A DNA stretch of 64,000 bases from Bacillus sp. NP157 (lineage in GTDB: Bacteria; Pseudomonadota; Gammaproteobacteria; Xanthomonadales; Rhodanobacteraceae). How positions within the stretch are numbered: the stretch's first letter is position 1; each line of letters begins with the position of its first letter. This document shows positions 49,278 through 58,624 of this stretch, piece by piece. The translations under genes and the position numbers were made by a program. The notes below the pieces were generated by a model. It made no database searches, had not been told where the DNA came from, and was given only the letters and a program-made list of their open reading frames with translations. The DNA is taken from assembly GCA_018889975.1 (NCBI GenBank), contig CP076546.1, positions 744,001 to 808,000 of the forward strand, read 5' to 3'.

Positions 49278-50136
49278 GGGACACCTTGGAGCGGAAGGCG
49301 AAGCGGGCGATGAGGCTGAGCGCGAGCACGAACATGGTCAGCACGAAGGCACCGGCCCAGGCCAGGACGTTGATGTCCGGGCTCGGATCCTTGGTGTATT
49401 CGTAGATGACCTGCGGCAGGCTCGGCATCTTGTCGATCGGATTGAACGTCATGAAGTTGTTGCCGAAGGCCGTGAACAGCAGCGGGGCGGTTTCGCCGCT
49501 GATGCGGGCCAGGGCCAGCAGGATGCCGGTGACGATGCCCGAGCGCGCCGAGCGCACCAGGATCTGCATCGTCAGCTTCCACTGCGGCACGCCCAGCGAG
49601 AGCGCCGCTTCGCGCAGCGTACCCGGCACCAGGCGGAGCATTTCGTCGGTGGTGCGGACGATGACGGGCAGGGCGATCAGGGCCAGCGCGATGCCGCCGG
49701 CGATGCCTGAGAACGTGACGTCACCGTTGGTGAGCCACTTCGAGGGCAGCACCACGATGGTGTACACGAACAGGCCGAGCACGATCGACGGTGCGGACAG
49801 CAGGATGTCGTTGAGGAAGCGGATCGTCGGGCCCAGCTTCGAGCGCAACGAGTACTCCGCCAGCCACGTGCCCGCGGCCACGCCGATCGGGGTGGCGATC
49901 AGGATGCCGAGCACGTTGAGGATCAGGCTGCCGACCATCGCGTTGGCGAGGCCGCCTTCTTCGCGATAGGCGGTGATCTTGGTGAACAGCTGCGGCTTGA
50001 GGCCCGCGATGCCCTGGCTCAGGGTTTCCCACAGGATCCAGGTCAGGAACAGCAGGCCGATCACGGTGGCCAGCATGCTCATCGCCATCGCCAGGATGTT
50101 CTTGATCCGGCGCTTGGTGTAGAGGGACGTCGACAT
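49270..50136 (-). CDS. pstA: phosphate ABC transporter permease PstA
   Basis: 288 residues, six membrane helices with the ABC permease EAA-type loop ([25 protein letters not shown]). Its start directly abuts the pstC stop and its end overlaps pstB. Confidence 0.96.
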   Translation of the reverse strand: MSTSLYTKRRIKNILAMAMSMLATVIGLLFLTWILWETLSQGIAGLKPQLFTKITAYREEGGLANAMVGSLILNVLGILIATPIGVAAGTWLAEYSLRSKLGPTIRFLNDILLSAPSIVLGLFVYTIVVLPSKWLTNGDVTFSGIAGGIALALIALPVIVRTTDEMLRLVPGTLREAALSLGVPQWKLTMQILVRSARSGIVTGILLALARISGETAPLLFTAFGNNFMTFNPIDKMPSLPQVIYEYTKDPSPDINVLAWAGAFVLTMFVLALSLIARFAFRSKVSHD

Positions 50137-51168
50137 TTACTTGCCCTCCCTGGTCTTCAGCCGGCGCAGCATGAGGCGGGCGATCAGCAGCACGATGAAG
50201 GTCACCACGAAGAGCAGGAAGGCGATGGCCATCAGTGCCGAACGCTGCAGGCCCTGTGCTTCGCCGAACTGGTTGGCGATGGTGGAGGCGATCGAGCTGC
50301 CCGTTTCGAGGAACGACAGCGAGAACTTGAAGGTGTTGCCCAGCACGAACGCCACCGCCATGGTTTCACCCAGGGCGCGGCCAAGGCCGAGGAAGATGCC
50401 ACCGATGACCGCGGTGCGGGTGTAGGGCACCACGATGTCCCAGACCACTTCCCACGTGCTGGAGCCCAGCGCGTAGGCCGACTCCTTCAGCCGGGTCGGC
50501 ACGGTCTGGAACACTTCGCGCATCACCGAGGAGATGAACGGGATGATCATCACGGCGAGCACCAGGCCCGCGGTGAACACGCCCGCGCCGAAGAACGGGT
50601 ATTCGCTGGAGAAGAACTTCGCGATGCCCGGCACGTGCTGGACCAGCCACGAGACCTTGCCGTCCGGCGGGTCCGCGCTGAAGTTGTTCATCAGCCAGGG
50701 CTTGATGTGCTCGGCCACGAACGGGGCGAAGATGAAGAGGCCCCACATGCCGTAGATGATCGACGGGATGCCGGCGAGCAGTTCGATGGCGGAGCTGACC
50801 GGACCCCGCAGCCACTGCGGCGCGATCTCGGTAAGGAAGAGGGCGATGCCGAAGCTCACCGGGACGGCGAACAGCAGCGCGATGAATGCGGTACCGACGG
50901 TACCCATGACCGGCACGAGCGCGCCGTACTGGTCGTTGCTCGGATCCCACGTGGCGCTGGTGAGGAAGCCGAAGCCGAAGGTGCGGAACGCGTCCATGCC
51001 CAGCCACAGCGTGGAGCCGGCGGCACCCACGAGGGAAAGCAGGACGATGAGGGCGCAGGCCTTGAGGACCCAGCCGAAGATGCGGTCGTCGCGCGTATCC
51101 TTCGCGTTGCGCGCCGCTTCTACGGTGCGGTCGGCGCTCGGAACGTCGGTGCTGACGGAGGCTTGCAT
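50137..51168 (-). CDS. pstC: phosphate ABC transporter permease PstC
   Basis: 343 residues, six membrane helices plus a long periplasmic insertion (about 170-205, WLMNNFSADPPDGKVSWLVQ), longer than in E. coli PstC. EAA loop KESAYALGSSTWEVVWDIVVP. Separated from pstS by 121 bp with two hairpins. Confidence 0.96.
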   Translation of the reverse strand: MQASVSTDVPSADRTVEAARNAKDTRDDRIFGWVLKACALIVLLSLVGAAGSTLWLGMDAFRTFGFGFLTSATWDPSNDQYGALVPVMGTVGTAFIALLFAVPVSFGIALFLTEIAPQWLRGPVSSAIELLAGIPSIIYGMWGLFIFAPFVAEHIKPWLMNNFSADPPDGKVSWLVQHVPGIAKFFSSEYPFFGAGVFTAGLVLAVMIIPFISSVMREVFQTVPTRLKESAYALGSSTWEVVWDIVVPYTRTAVIGGIFLGLGRALGETMAVAFVLGNTFKFSLSFLETGSSIASTIANQFGEAQGLQRSALMAIAFLLFVVTFIVLLIARLMLRRLKTREGK

Positions 51169-51204
51169 GCGGAAGAGGTTTCCTGGGGCCTGTGCAAACT
51201 CATG

Positions 51205-51275
51205 GGCCGCCGCCCCCTAAGGGACGGCGACCCGCTTGGGTTGATACTGGCCGCCCAATGTGTCAACCGGGCGGC
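51205..51275 (-). promoter_or_regulatory. two hairpins between pstS and pstC
   Basis: GCCGCCC/GGGCGGC (51250-51275) and a GC-rich stem within 51205-51232 (GTCGCCGTCCC/GGGGCGGCGGC). Likely processing or partial-termination structures that allow more PstS than membrane subunits. Confidence 0.55.
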
Positions 51276-51289
51276 AGTGTCAGCCGGTC

Positions 51290-52312
51290 TTACTTGTTGC
51301 CGAAGTCCGAAGCCCAGTAGCCTTCGATCTGCTTGACCAGCGTGTCCGGGAGGGCAACGTAGTCCAGCGAGGCAGCCTGCGACTGGCCCTGCTCGAGCGA
51401 CCACTTGAAGAAGTCGAACGCGACCTTGGTGTGCGAGGCGTTCTTCGGCTTCTTGTACATGATGACCCACGTGGTGGCGGTGATCGGCCACGCGTTGGCG
51501 CCCGGGGCGTTGGTCATGATGACGTTGAAGTCCTTGGCCGACTTCCAGTCAGCCGTGCCAGCGGCAGCGGCGAAGGTCTCGGCGGTCGGCTGCACCCATG
51601 CACCCGAAGCGTTCTGCAGCTGGGTATAGGAGATGCTGTTCTTCTTGGCGTAGGCGTATTCGACGTAACCGATCGAGCCCGGGATCTGGCGCACGTACTG
51701 CGACACGCCTTCGTTACCCTTGCCACCCACGCCAGCCGGCCACTCGACAGCCGTGCCGAACTTCACCTTCGACGCCCACTCCGGGCTGACCTTCGACAGG
51801 TAGTTGGTGAAGTTGAACGAGGTGCCCGAACCGTCCGAACGATGCACGACGGTGACCTTCACGTCGGGGATCTTCACGCCCGGGTTCAGGGCGGCGATGG
51901 CCGGATCGCTCCAGCGGGCGATCTTGCCCATGTAGATGTCGGCGAGCAGCTTGCCGTCCAGCTTCAGCTGGCCAGCCTGGACGCCCTGCAGGTTGACGAT
52001 CGGCACGATGCCGCCGACCACGACCGGGAACTGGCCCAGGCCGAACTTGGTGAGGTCTTCACCGCTCATCGGGGCGTCGGACGCGCCGAAGTCGATGGTG
52101 CCTTCCTTGATCTGGGCGATACCGGCACCCGAACCGACGGACTGGTAGTTCAGCTTGTTGCCCGTCTTTTCGGCGTAGGTAGCCGACCACTTCGACAGGA
52201 CAGGGTAGACGAAGCTCGAGCCAGCGCCGGTGATATCGGTGGCCTGGGCGGCACCCATGCCGAACAGGGATGCGGCCACCAGGGCGGCGATGCGGAGTTT
52301 GCGTGTCAACAC
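51290..52312 (-). CDS. pstS: periplasmic phosphate-binding protein PstS
   Basis: 340 residues, GTG start, signal peptide ending GAAQA. Phosphate-ligand motifs GAGSSFVYPVLSKW, VHRSDGSGTSFNFTNYL and EYAYAK. Captures phosphate for PstCAB. First gene of the operon; a Pho-box-like sequence lies about 90 bp upstream. Confidence 0.96.
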   Translation of the reverse strand: MLTRKLRIAALVAASLFGMGAAQATDITGAGSSFVYPVLSKWSATYAEKTGNKLNYQSVGSGAGIAQIKEGTIDFGASDAPMSGEDLTKFGLGQFPVVVGGIVPIVNLQGVQAGQLKLDGKLLADIYMGKIARWSDPAIAALNPGVKIPDVKVTVVHRSDGSGTSFNFTNYLSKVSPEWASKVKFGTAVEWPAGVGGKGNEGVSQYVRQIPGSIGYVEYAYAKKNSISYTQLQNASGAWVQPTAETFAAAAGTADWKSAKDFNVIMTNAPGANAWPITATTWVIMYKKPKNASHTKVAFDFFKWSLEQGQSQAASLDYVALPDTLVKQIEGYWASDFGNK

Positions 52313-52400
52313 GGTGTAGTCCTCGGAAGAATGAGTGTCGGGCGTGGCCCGCCCGGGGCCGTATTCCAGCCCTGCCGTGTTGCAATGAAATGTGCCGAAT

Positions 52401-52418
52401 GTTTCAGAGGTATGACAG
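52401..52418 (-). promoter_or_regulatory. Pho box upstream of pstS
   Basis: On the minus strand CTGTCATACCTCTGAAAC: two 7-base half repeats (CTGTCAT, CTGAAAC) four bases apart, as bound by PhoB. It overlaps an inverted repeat TATGACAGC...GCTGTCATA (52411-52437). Confidence 0.75.
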
Positions 52419-52458
52419 CAGCCAATTTGCTGTCATATTCAAAAGCTTACGAAATGGC

Positions 52459-53118
52459 TCAAACTGCGACGGACGTCACGCCATCGCGCTCGGCAAGCTC
52501 CAGCCGACGCCAGCGGTTCACGATTTCGCAGAACAGCTCGGCCGTGCGCTCGGCATCGTAGATGGCGGAATGCGCCTCGCGCGTATCGAAGCTTAGCCCG
52601 GCGGCGATGACAGCCTTGCTAAGCACCGTCTGGCCGTAGGCGAGCCCGCCCAGGGTGGCGGTGTCGAAGCAGCTGAAGGGGTGGAACGGATTGCGCTTGT
52701 GCCCGACCCGGCGCACGGCCGCATTAAGGAAGGCGAGATCGAAGGCGGCGTTGTGGCCGACCAGCACCGCCCGCTGGCACTCCGCGGCCTTCACCGCGTC
52801 GCGCACGGCGTTGAAGACGTGGTCCAGCGCCTGGCGCTCGGGCAGGGCGCCGCGGAACGGGTGGTCCGGGTCGATCCCGGTGACCTCGAGCGAGCGCGGA
52901 TCGATGTTGGCGCCCGGGAAGGGCTCCACGTTGGCGAAGACCGGGGGCTGCGGCACCAGCAGGCCGTGCTCGTCCATCTTGACGGCCACCACCGCGATCT
53001 CAAGGAGGGCATCCCGCTCCGAATCGAACCCGCCGGTTTCGACGTCCACGATGACGGGCAGGAACCCCCGGAAGCGCTGGGCCATCGCCAAAGCGGTGCT
53101 GTTACTCGTCGTATCCAT
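52459..53118 (-). CDS. rnt: ribonuclease T
   Basis: 219 residues from the ATG at 53118; an upstream GTG would add an unlikely N-terminus. DEDDh exonuclease: Asp25-Glu27 (VDVETGG), [13 protein letters not shown], and [14 protein letters not shown]. Trims 3' ends of tRNA and other stable RNAs. Single gene between pstS and the porin. Confidence 0.93.
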   Translation of the reverse strand: MDTTSNSTALAMAQRFRGFLPVIVDVETGGFDSERDALLEIAVVAVKMDEHGLLVPQPPVFANVEPFPGANIDPRSLEVTGIDPDHPFRGALPERQALDHVFNAVRDAVKAAECQRAVLVGHNAAFDLAFLNAAVRRVGHKRNPFHPFSCFDTATLGGLAYGQTVLSKAVIAAGLSFDTREAHSAIYDAERTAELFCEIVNRWRRLELAERDGVTSVAV

Positions 53119-53176
53119 GATGTGAAGGATACCAGCCCGGGCCGAAACCGGCACCGGAAGTTAAGGCCGTGTGCGG

Positions 53177-53194
53177 CTGTAAGCATCCTGTAAC
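53177..53194 (+). promoter_or_regulatory. Pho box upstream of the porin
   Basis: CTGTAAGCATCCTGTAAC: two CTGTAA-type heptamers with exact 11-base periodicity, 136 bp before the porin start. Fits PhoB control of a phosphate-selective porin. Confidence 0.7.
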
Positions 53195-53329
53195 AAAAAA
53201 ACCATCGAACCGTAAAACCCTTCACCCATCCTTCGCGCCGTTGGCCCCGCTTGAGGAATTTCGGACAGAAATAACTCAGCCGGGGGCACAGGGGTCCACA
53301 CACACATCCTTATCTAGCGGAGAAATCCC

Positions 53330-54712
53330 ATGCGTTCCAAGTTGCTCACGGTGGCCATCGCTGCCGGTCTGGGCGTGACGAGCCTCTCGGCGATGGCGGC
53401 TACCAAGTCGTCGCAGCCGGCTCGCGTCACGGTCGACGCCGCCACCCTCCAGCAGCTCCAGGCTCAGCTGGCTGCCCTCCAGGCACAGGTCGCCGACCTG
53501 CAGGCCAAGCAGGAAGCCCAGGCTGACGCGCAGATCGAAACCGCCAAGTCGGTCAACGATGTGCAGGTCGCTGCCGCCAAGCCGGCCGACGAGCTGGCGA
53601 AGAAGCTCGACGCGCTGAACAAGCTGGTCGACAACACGCACATCGGCGGCACGATGTTCTTCGACGTGACCAACCAGGATCACAAGGAAGGCACCGGCGC
53701 GAACCCGGTCGTGAAGAAGGACGGCCACGGCTCGACCAACGGCACCGGCTTCGACGTCAAGCGCTTCTACCTGACCGTCGACCACAAGTTCGACGATGTC
53801 TGGTCGGCCAACCTGACCACCGACTTCAGCTACCAGTCGTCGCTGTCGTCCACCAGCCTCTTCGTCAAGAAGGCCTACGTGCAGGGCAAGTTCGATCCGC
53901 TCTTCACCGTCCGCTTCGGTGCGGCCGACATGCCGTGGATCCCGTTCGTCGAGAAGTGGTACGGCTACCGCTACGTCGAGAACACCATCACCGACCGTTC
54001 GTTTGAAGGCGGCCGTAGCGGTGGTACCGCAACCGCCGGCGGCGTTGGCGCGTTCGGCAACTCGTCCGACTGGGGTATCCACGCCCTCGGCGCGACGACC
54101 GGCGACAACTCGGTCAACTACCAGGTGTCCGTCGTCAATGGTCGCGGCTACCGCAACCTGAGCCGTTCGAAGACGGTCGACGCCGAAGCCCGCTTCGGTT
54201 ACTCGCCGATCGAGCAGATGGTGATCGCGGTCGGCGGCTACAGCGGCAAGCGCGGCAACGAAGTCGAAGCCGGCGCCGACACCCGCACCGCGACCCGCGG
54301 CGACGCGATGATCGCCTGGCGCGACAAGACCTGGGGCGCGGGCGTGGAATACTTCCACACCGAGAACTGGGACGACATCCTGAAGTACCAGGGCGTTGGC
54401 AACGGCGTCGGTGCCGCTGCCGGCACGACCAAGGACAAGGCCGACGGTTACTCCGCGTGGGCTGACTGGAAGTTCATGGACCAGTGGGCTGTCTTCGCCC
54501 GCTACGACAACCTGGACTACAAGTACAACAACCTGGTCAACGCCGAAGAGAAGATCAAGGACAAGTACTACAACGGCGGCGTGTCGTACGACGTCCTCAA
54601 GAACCTGAAGCTGGCGCTCGTCTACAAGCACAACAAGCTCGACGGCCCGATCGCAACCCCGTACCACTACAAGACGAACGAAGTGGGCGTCTGGGGCATG
54701 CTGAGCTTCTAA
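53330..54712 (+). CDS. OprO/OprP-type phosphate-selective porin
   Basis: 460 residues with signal peptide (cleaved near SAMAATK). An N-terminal coiled coil (about 40-75, LQQLQAQLAALQAQVADLQA) is followed by a 16-strand barrel beginning NTHIGGTMFFDVTNQ and ending in VGVWGMLSF with C-terminal Phe, as needed for outer-membrane insertion. The trimeric OprP family takes up phosphate or polyphosphate. Neighbourhood with pst and a Pho box support this role. A terminator follows. Confidence 0.9.
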   Translation: MRSKLLTVAIAAGLGVTSLSAMAATKSSQPARVTVDAATLQQLQAQLAALQAQVADLQAKQEAQADAQIETAKSVNDVQVAAAKPADELAKKLDALNKLVDNTHIGGTMFFDVTNQDHKEGTGANPVVKKDGHGSTNGTGFDVKRFYLTVDHKFDDVWSANLTTDFSYQSSLSSTSLFVKKAYVQGKFDPLFTVRFGAADMPWIPFVEKWYGYRYVENTITDRSFEGGRSGGTATAGGVGAFGNSSDWGIHALGATTGDNSVNYQVSVVNGRGYRNLSRSKTVDAEARFGYSPIEQMVIAVGGYSGKRGNEVEAGADTRTATRGDAMIAWRDKTWGAGVEYFHTENWDDILKYQGVGNGVGAAAGTTKDKADGYSAWADWKFMDQWAVFARYDNLDYKYNNLVNAEEKIKDKYYNGGVSYDVLKNLKLALVYKHNKLDGPIATPYHYKTNEVGVWGMLSF

Positions 54713-54749
54713 TCGGTATCGCAACGGAGTTCTACTCAGGGACGAACCA

Positions 54750-54780
54750 AACGGCGGGCGCAAGCCCGCCGTTTTTCTTT
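54750..54780 (+). terminator. rho-independent terminator of the porin gene
   Basis: ACGGCGGGC-GCAA-GCCCGCCGT hairpin followed by TTTTCTTT. Confidence 0.92.
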
Positions 54781-54806
54781 TCGTGAAAACGCAACACCCG
54801 CCCCCT

Positions 54807-54828
54807 GTAGGAGCGCGCCCGCGCGCGA
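54807..54828 (+). repeat. single REP element
   Basis: Forward copy (GTAGGAGCGCGCCCGCGCGC) 26 bp after the porin terminator. The rest of the 54713-55073 gap holds no gene that I can support, only the promoter noted next. Confidence 0.85.
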
Positions 54829-55038
54829 ACCCTCAACGCCGCAACCGCGAACGATGCCATGCCCCACATCGTTTTCTGTCCACGCTCAGAATCGTCTCAC
54901 TATTCCCAGCCCCATTGGGACGTCCAAATCCTGAACCATCCGCGCGCGTTTTCATGTCGCTCGTCGCGCCAAGCCCCTGTTTTTAAGATCTTTAGAAGAC
55001 CTCAGTCCCCACACCCTGAACCTCCCGCACCGCAACAC

Positions 55039-55067
55039 TTGCAACTGTCACACACGCTGGCTAGGTT
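55039..55067 (+). promoter_or_regulatory. promoter of a leaderless small gene
   Basis: TTGCAA, 17-bp spacer, TAGGTT; the next ATG is only 7 bases after the -10 box and has no ribosome-binding site, so the message is probably leaderless. Confidence 0.55.
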
Positions 55068-55073
55068 CGCCCC

Positions 55074-55430
55074 ATGGGTCTTTCCTTCGCCACCGCCATG
55101 CGCCGCGCCGCCAGCACCTGCCTCGTGCTGCTGGCGCTTTTCGTCGCATGCGTGCCGGCGTCGGCGATGACGCAGGCCTCGCACCACGCCGGTGACGAGA
55201 TGCACGCCGTCCACGTGATGGCCGCCGCCGACGAGCTTGCGGCGGCCGACGAGATCGACCCGTCGCCCTCGATCGAGGACAACACGGTCAACCTCGACGA
55301 CACCTTCGATGTTCCCCGCGAGCACGTCGTCCCGCTCGCCCGCGTCGCCGCGCCCACGCCAGCCAGCCTGGATCCGGCCCCGCACGCGCACCACCACAGC
55401 TTCGAGCTGCGCCCCCCGATCGCCCTGTAG
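55074..55430 (+). CDS. small exported His-rich protein of unknown function
   Basis: 118 residues. Signal peptide (STCLVLLALFVACVPASA), then Asp/His/Ala-rich sequence without cysteines: SHHAGDEMHAVHVM near the new N-terminus and HAHHHSFEL near the end. Histidine clusters suggest periplasmic metal binding, but no family is recognised. The TAG stop belongs to a REP element. Confidence 0.65.
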   Translation: MGLSFATAMRRAASTCLVLLALFVACVPASAMTQASHHAGDEMHAVHVMAAADELAAADEIDPSPSIEDNTVNLDDTFDVPREHVVPLARVAAPTPASLDPAPHAHHHSFELRPPIAL

Positions 55431-55587
55431 GAGCGCGCCTGCGCGCGAACGCTCCTGGCGAATCCATCGGGAATCTCCGAGGCTAACTCCCCCTCCGCCC
55501 TGGTTTTCCTTGTCTGGCTTGGCTTGTCTGGCTTCGCTTGTCGTGTGACGTTCCGCCAATAGCGGTCGCGCACGGGTGCGCTCCTAC
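55427..55587. repeat. two REP elements in inverted orientation, wide loop
   Basis: Forward copy 55427-55448, contributing the stop of the preceding gene, and a diverged reversed copy 55566-55587 (TCGCGCACGGGTGCGCTCCT). The 117 bp between them contains a GGCTTGTCTGGCTTCGCTTG direct repeat and no gene. Confidence 0.8.
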
Positions 55588-55692
55588 ACCTCACGTTTCC
55601 CCTTTGCCGTTCCCTTGGCATGGCGCCTGGCGCCATGCCCGCGGCCCCGCGTGGCCGCGAATCCCCTATCCCCCGAAAGAGAGAGAACCATC

Positions 55693-56382
55693 ATGGATCG
55701 TCTTATCCAGGGCTTCGACCAGTTCCGCCGTGAAATGACCACCGAGCAGCGCGAGACCTTCGCGCGCCTCGCCAACGGCCAGACCCCGCACACCATGTTT
55801 ATCACCTGCGCCGATTCGCGGGTGATGCCCGAACTGATGTTCAACGCGCAGCCGGGTGACCTGTTCGTCTACCGCAACGTGGGCAACATCGTGCCGCCGT
55901 ACGCCCAGCACGTCAGCGGTGTCGTCGCCGCCATCGAATACGCCGTCACGGCGCTGAAGGTGCAGCACATCGTCATCTGCGGCCACTCCGACTGCGGTGC
56001 GATGAAGGCCCTGCAGAACCCGGCCGCCCTGAAGGGCAAGCCGTCGGTGGAGCAGTGGCTGAAGCACGCGGACGTGGCGCGCTACGTGGTCGCCGAAAAC
56101 CGTCCCACCATCCAGGGTGAGGAGGGCTTGCGCTACCTCACCGAAGAAAACGTCGTGGGCCAGCTGGAGCACATGCGCACGCTGCCGGCCGTCGCCGCCG
56201 CCATGGCCAATGGCAGCCTGCGTATCCACGGCTGGATCTACGACATCGCGAAGACGGAGATCACCGCCTTCGATCCGTCCGAGGGCCGCTTCCGTCAGCT
56301 TGCGACGGATCCGGCCGATGTTCGCGACGCTACGCCGCACGCCCGGTTCTCGATGCCGGTGTCGGTGGCGTCTGCCGCTTAA
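55693..56382 (+). CDS. can: beta-class carbonic anhydrase (second)
   Basis: 229 residues from the ATG preceded by GAAAGAGAGAG. Zinc ligands Cys39, His98 and Cys101 (ITCADSRVMP, CGHSDCGAM) with Asp41-Arg43. Similar to, but distinct from, the enzyme at 26619; this one has a longer C-terminal tail (FDPSEGRFRQLATDPADVRD). The SulP transporter gene starts 13 bases later, so this is a carbonic anhydrase-anion transporter operon. Confidence 0.9.
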   Translation: MDRLIQGFDQFRREMTTEQRETFARLANGQTPHTMFITCADSRVMPELMFNAQPGDLFVYRNVGNIVPPYAQHVSGVVAAIEYAVTALKVQHIVICGHSDCGAMKALQNPAALKGKPSVEQWLKHADVARYVVAENRPTIQGEEGLRYLTEENVVGQLEHMRTLPAVAAAMANGSLRIHGWIYDIAKTEITAFDPSEGRFRQLATDPADVRDATPHARFSMPVSVASAA

Positions 56383-56395
56383 AAGGAAGTCTCAC

Positions 56396-57913
56396 ATGCG
56401 CGCTTATTTTTCCCAGGGCCTGTTTGGCCGCGACCTCCTCGGATCGGTGGTCGTTTTTCTTGTCGCACTGCCATTGTGCATGGGTATCGCCATCGCATCG
56501 GGCATGCCGCCCAGCGCGGGCCTGATCACCGGCATCGTGGGCGGTCTCGTCGTAGGCGCCATCGCCGGTTCGCCGCTGCAGGTCAGCGGACCGGCGGCGG
56601 GCCTTGCGGTCCTGGTGTTTGAACTGGTGCGCGAGCACGGCGTGGCCGCCCTTGGCCCCGTCGTGCTGCTTGCCGGCCTGATCCAGGTCGTGGCTGGCCT
56701 GTGCAAGGTAGGCGTGTGGTTCCGGATGACGTCGCCGGCCGTCGTGGCCGGCATGTTGTCGGGTATCGGCATCCTGATCGTGGCATCGCAGTCGCATGTG
56801 CTGATGGATGCGTTGCCGAAGGCACGCGGCCTGGAGAACTTTGCCGCGTTGCCGGGTGCCGCCCTCGAAGCCGTCACTGGCGCCGGTGAAGGGCAGGGCG
56901 TCGCCGCGCTGATAGTCGGCCTCGGCACCATCGCGATCATGCTGGGCTGGGAGAAGCTTCGCCCGGCCAAACTGCGTTTCGTCCCGGGCGCGCTGCTCGC
57001 GGTCGTGGCGATGACGCTGATCGCGCAGTTCGGTGCGCTCGACGTCAAGCGCGTGGACGTGCCGGCCAACCTGTTCTCGGCCGTGACCCTGCCGAGCTTC
57101 GGTAGCCTGTTCGGCCTGTTCGACAGTTCGCTGCTGGTGGCGGCCGCCACCTTCGCCTTCATCGCCAGTGCGGAAACGCTGCTGTCGGCGGCGGCGGTGG
57201 ATCGCATGCACGATGGCGTGCGCACCCAGTACGACCGCGAACTGACCGCCCAGGGCGTGGGCAACATGGTCTGCGGCTTCCTCGGCGCCTTGCCGATGAC
57301 CGGCGTGATCGTGCGCAGCGCCGCCAACGTGCAGGCCGGTTCGGCCACGCGCATGGCGACGATCTTCCACGGTACGTGGCTGCTGGCCTTCGTGATGCTG
57401 CTGCCGTGGCTGATGCGGATGACCCCGGTCTCCTGCCTCGCCGGCATCCTGGTGTTCACCGGCGTGAAGATGGTCAACCCGAAGCAGATCAAGGAACTGG
57501 CTGCCTACGGCAAGGGCACGGCCGCGGTGTATGTCGCGACGACGGTTGCCATCGTCGCCACCGACCTGCTCACCGGCGTGATCCTCGGCTTCGGCCTGTC
57601 GCTGTTCCGCCTCGCGCTGCTGTCGTCGAAGCTGAAGATGGACGTGAAGCACCACGACGAACCGGGCCATGCGACGCTGCACCTCGAAGGCTCGGCCACG
57701 TTCCTGAAGGTGCCGACCATGGCCCGCACCCTCGAAGGCGTGCCGCCGAACACGCGCCTCAACGTGGCGATGGACGGCCTGCAACACGTCGACCAGGCCT
57801 CGCTGGAACTCCTGCGCGAATGGGGGCGGAACGCCTCGAAACGCGGCTGCGAACTGGTCGTGGACTGGCAGGAGCTGGATCGCCGGGTGGAAGGCAACCG
57901 CCAGGCCGCCTAG
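56396..57913 (+). CDS. SulP-family anion transporter with STAS domain (probable bicarbonate)
   Basis: 505 residues from the ATG after AAAGGAAG. About 12 membrane helices with the SulP marks SGPAAGLAVL and VVAGMLSGIGILI; the C-terminal STAS-like domain (about 425-500) is short (NVAMDGLQHVDQASLELLREW). Many bacterial SulP proteins paired with carbonic anhydrase carry bicarbonate; sulfate or other anions remain possible. Together with the upstream enzyme it could supply or recycle inorganic carbon. Confidence 0.88.
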   Translation: MRAYFSQGLFGRDLLGSVVVFLVALPLCMGIAIASGMPPSAGLITGIVGGLVVGAIAGSPLQVSGPAAGLAVLVFELVREHGVAALGPVVLLAGLIQVVAGLCKVGVWFRMTSPAVVAGMLSGIGILIVASQSHVLMDALPKARGLENFAALPGAALEAVTGAGEGQGVAALIVGLGTIAIMLGWEKLRPAKLRFVPGALLAVVAMTLIAQFGALDVKRVDVPANLFSAVTLPSFGSLFGLFDSSLLVAAATFAFIASAETLLSAAAVDRMHDGVRTQYDRELTAQGVGNMVCGFLGALPMTGVIVRSAANVQAGSATRMATIFHGTWLLAFVMLLPWLMRMTPVSCLAGILVFTGVKMVNPKQIKELAAYGKGTAAVYVATTVAIVATDLLTGVILGFGLSLFRLALLSSKLKMDVKHHDEPGHATLHLEGSATFLKVPTMARTLEGVPPNTRLNVAMDGLQHVDQASLELLREWGRNASKRGCELVVDWQELDRRVEGNRQAA

Positions 57914-57920
57914 CGACTTT

Positions 57921-57986
57921 GTAGGAGCGCGCCTGCGCGCGAATGGGTTCGCGGCACCACCCATTCGCGCGCAGGCGCGCTCCTAC
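57921..57986. repeat. paired inverted REP elements between sulP and nth
   Basis: Forward copy 57921-57947 and reversed copy 57960-57986 with a short loop. The reversed copy contains the nth stop codon (CTA at 57983-57985). Confidence 0.9.
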
Positions 57987-58624
57987 ATTTCTGCCTTGGT
58001 TTTGTGTTTGTACTTGCACAGGTCGGCAATCGCGCAGGTCGGGCATTCCGGCTTGCGTGCCTTGCACACGTAGCGGCCGTGCAGGATCAGCCAGTGGTGG
58101 GCGTCCTGGATGAATTCCTTCGGGATGACCTTTTCCAGCTTGTCTTCGACCTTGCGGACGTCGGCGCCGGGGGCGAGGCCGGTGCGGTTGGCGACGCGGA
58201 AAATGTGCGTGTCCACGGCGATCGTGGGCTGGCCGAAGGCGGTGTTGAGCACGACGTTCGCCGTCTTGCGACCGACGCCCGGCAGCGACTCCAGCGCTTC
58301 GCGTGACTCGGGCACCTCGCCGCCGTACTGGTCGACGAGGATCTGGCTCATGGCGATGAGGTTCTTCGCCTTGTTGTTATAAAGACCGATGGTGCTGATG
58401 TAGGTCTTCAGCTTCTCAAGGCCCAGGTCGAGGATCTTCCGCGGCGTGTTCGCCACCGGGAACAGCTTGCGCGTGGCCTTGTTCACGCCGACGTCGGTCG
58501 ACTGCGCGGACAGCGCCACCGCCGCGAGCAGTTCGAACGGCGTGGTGTATTCCAGTTCGGTCTTCGGGTGCGGGTTGAGCTCGCGCAGCCGCGTGAACAG
58601 GTCGACGATGTCGGCCTTCTTCAT
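57983..58624 (-). CDS. nth: endonuclease III
   Basis: 213 residues, bifunctional DNA glycosylase/AP lyase for oxidised pyrimidines. Helix-hairpin-helix [12 protein letters not shown] with the catalytic Lys, catalytic Asp in VDTHIFRV, and a C-terminal 4Fe-4S loop C-x6-C-x2-C-x5-C ([17 protein letters not shown]). Its start overlaps the rnfB-like stop by 4 bp. The stop codon is supplied by a REP element. Confidence 0.96.
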   Translation of the reverse strand: MKKADIVDLFTRLRELNPHPKTELEYTTPFELLAAVALSAQSTDVGVNKATRKLFPVANTPRKILDLGLEKLKTYISTIGLYNNKAKNLIAMSQILVDQYGGEVPESREALESLPGVGRKTANVVLNTAFGQPTIAVDTHIFRVANRTGLAPGADVRKVEDKLEKVIPKEFIQDAHHWLILHGRYVCKARKPECPTCAIADLCKYKHKTKAEM

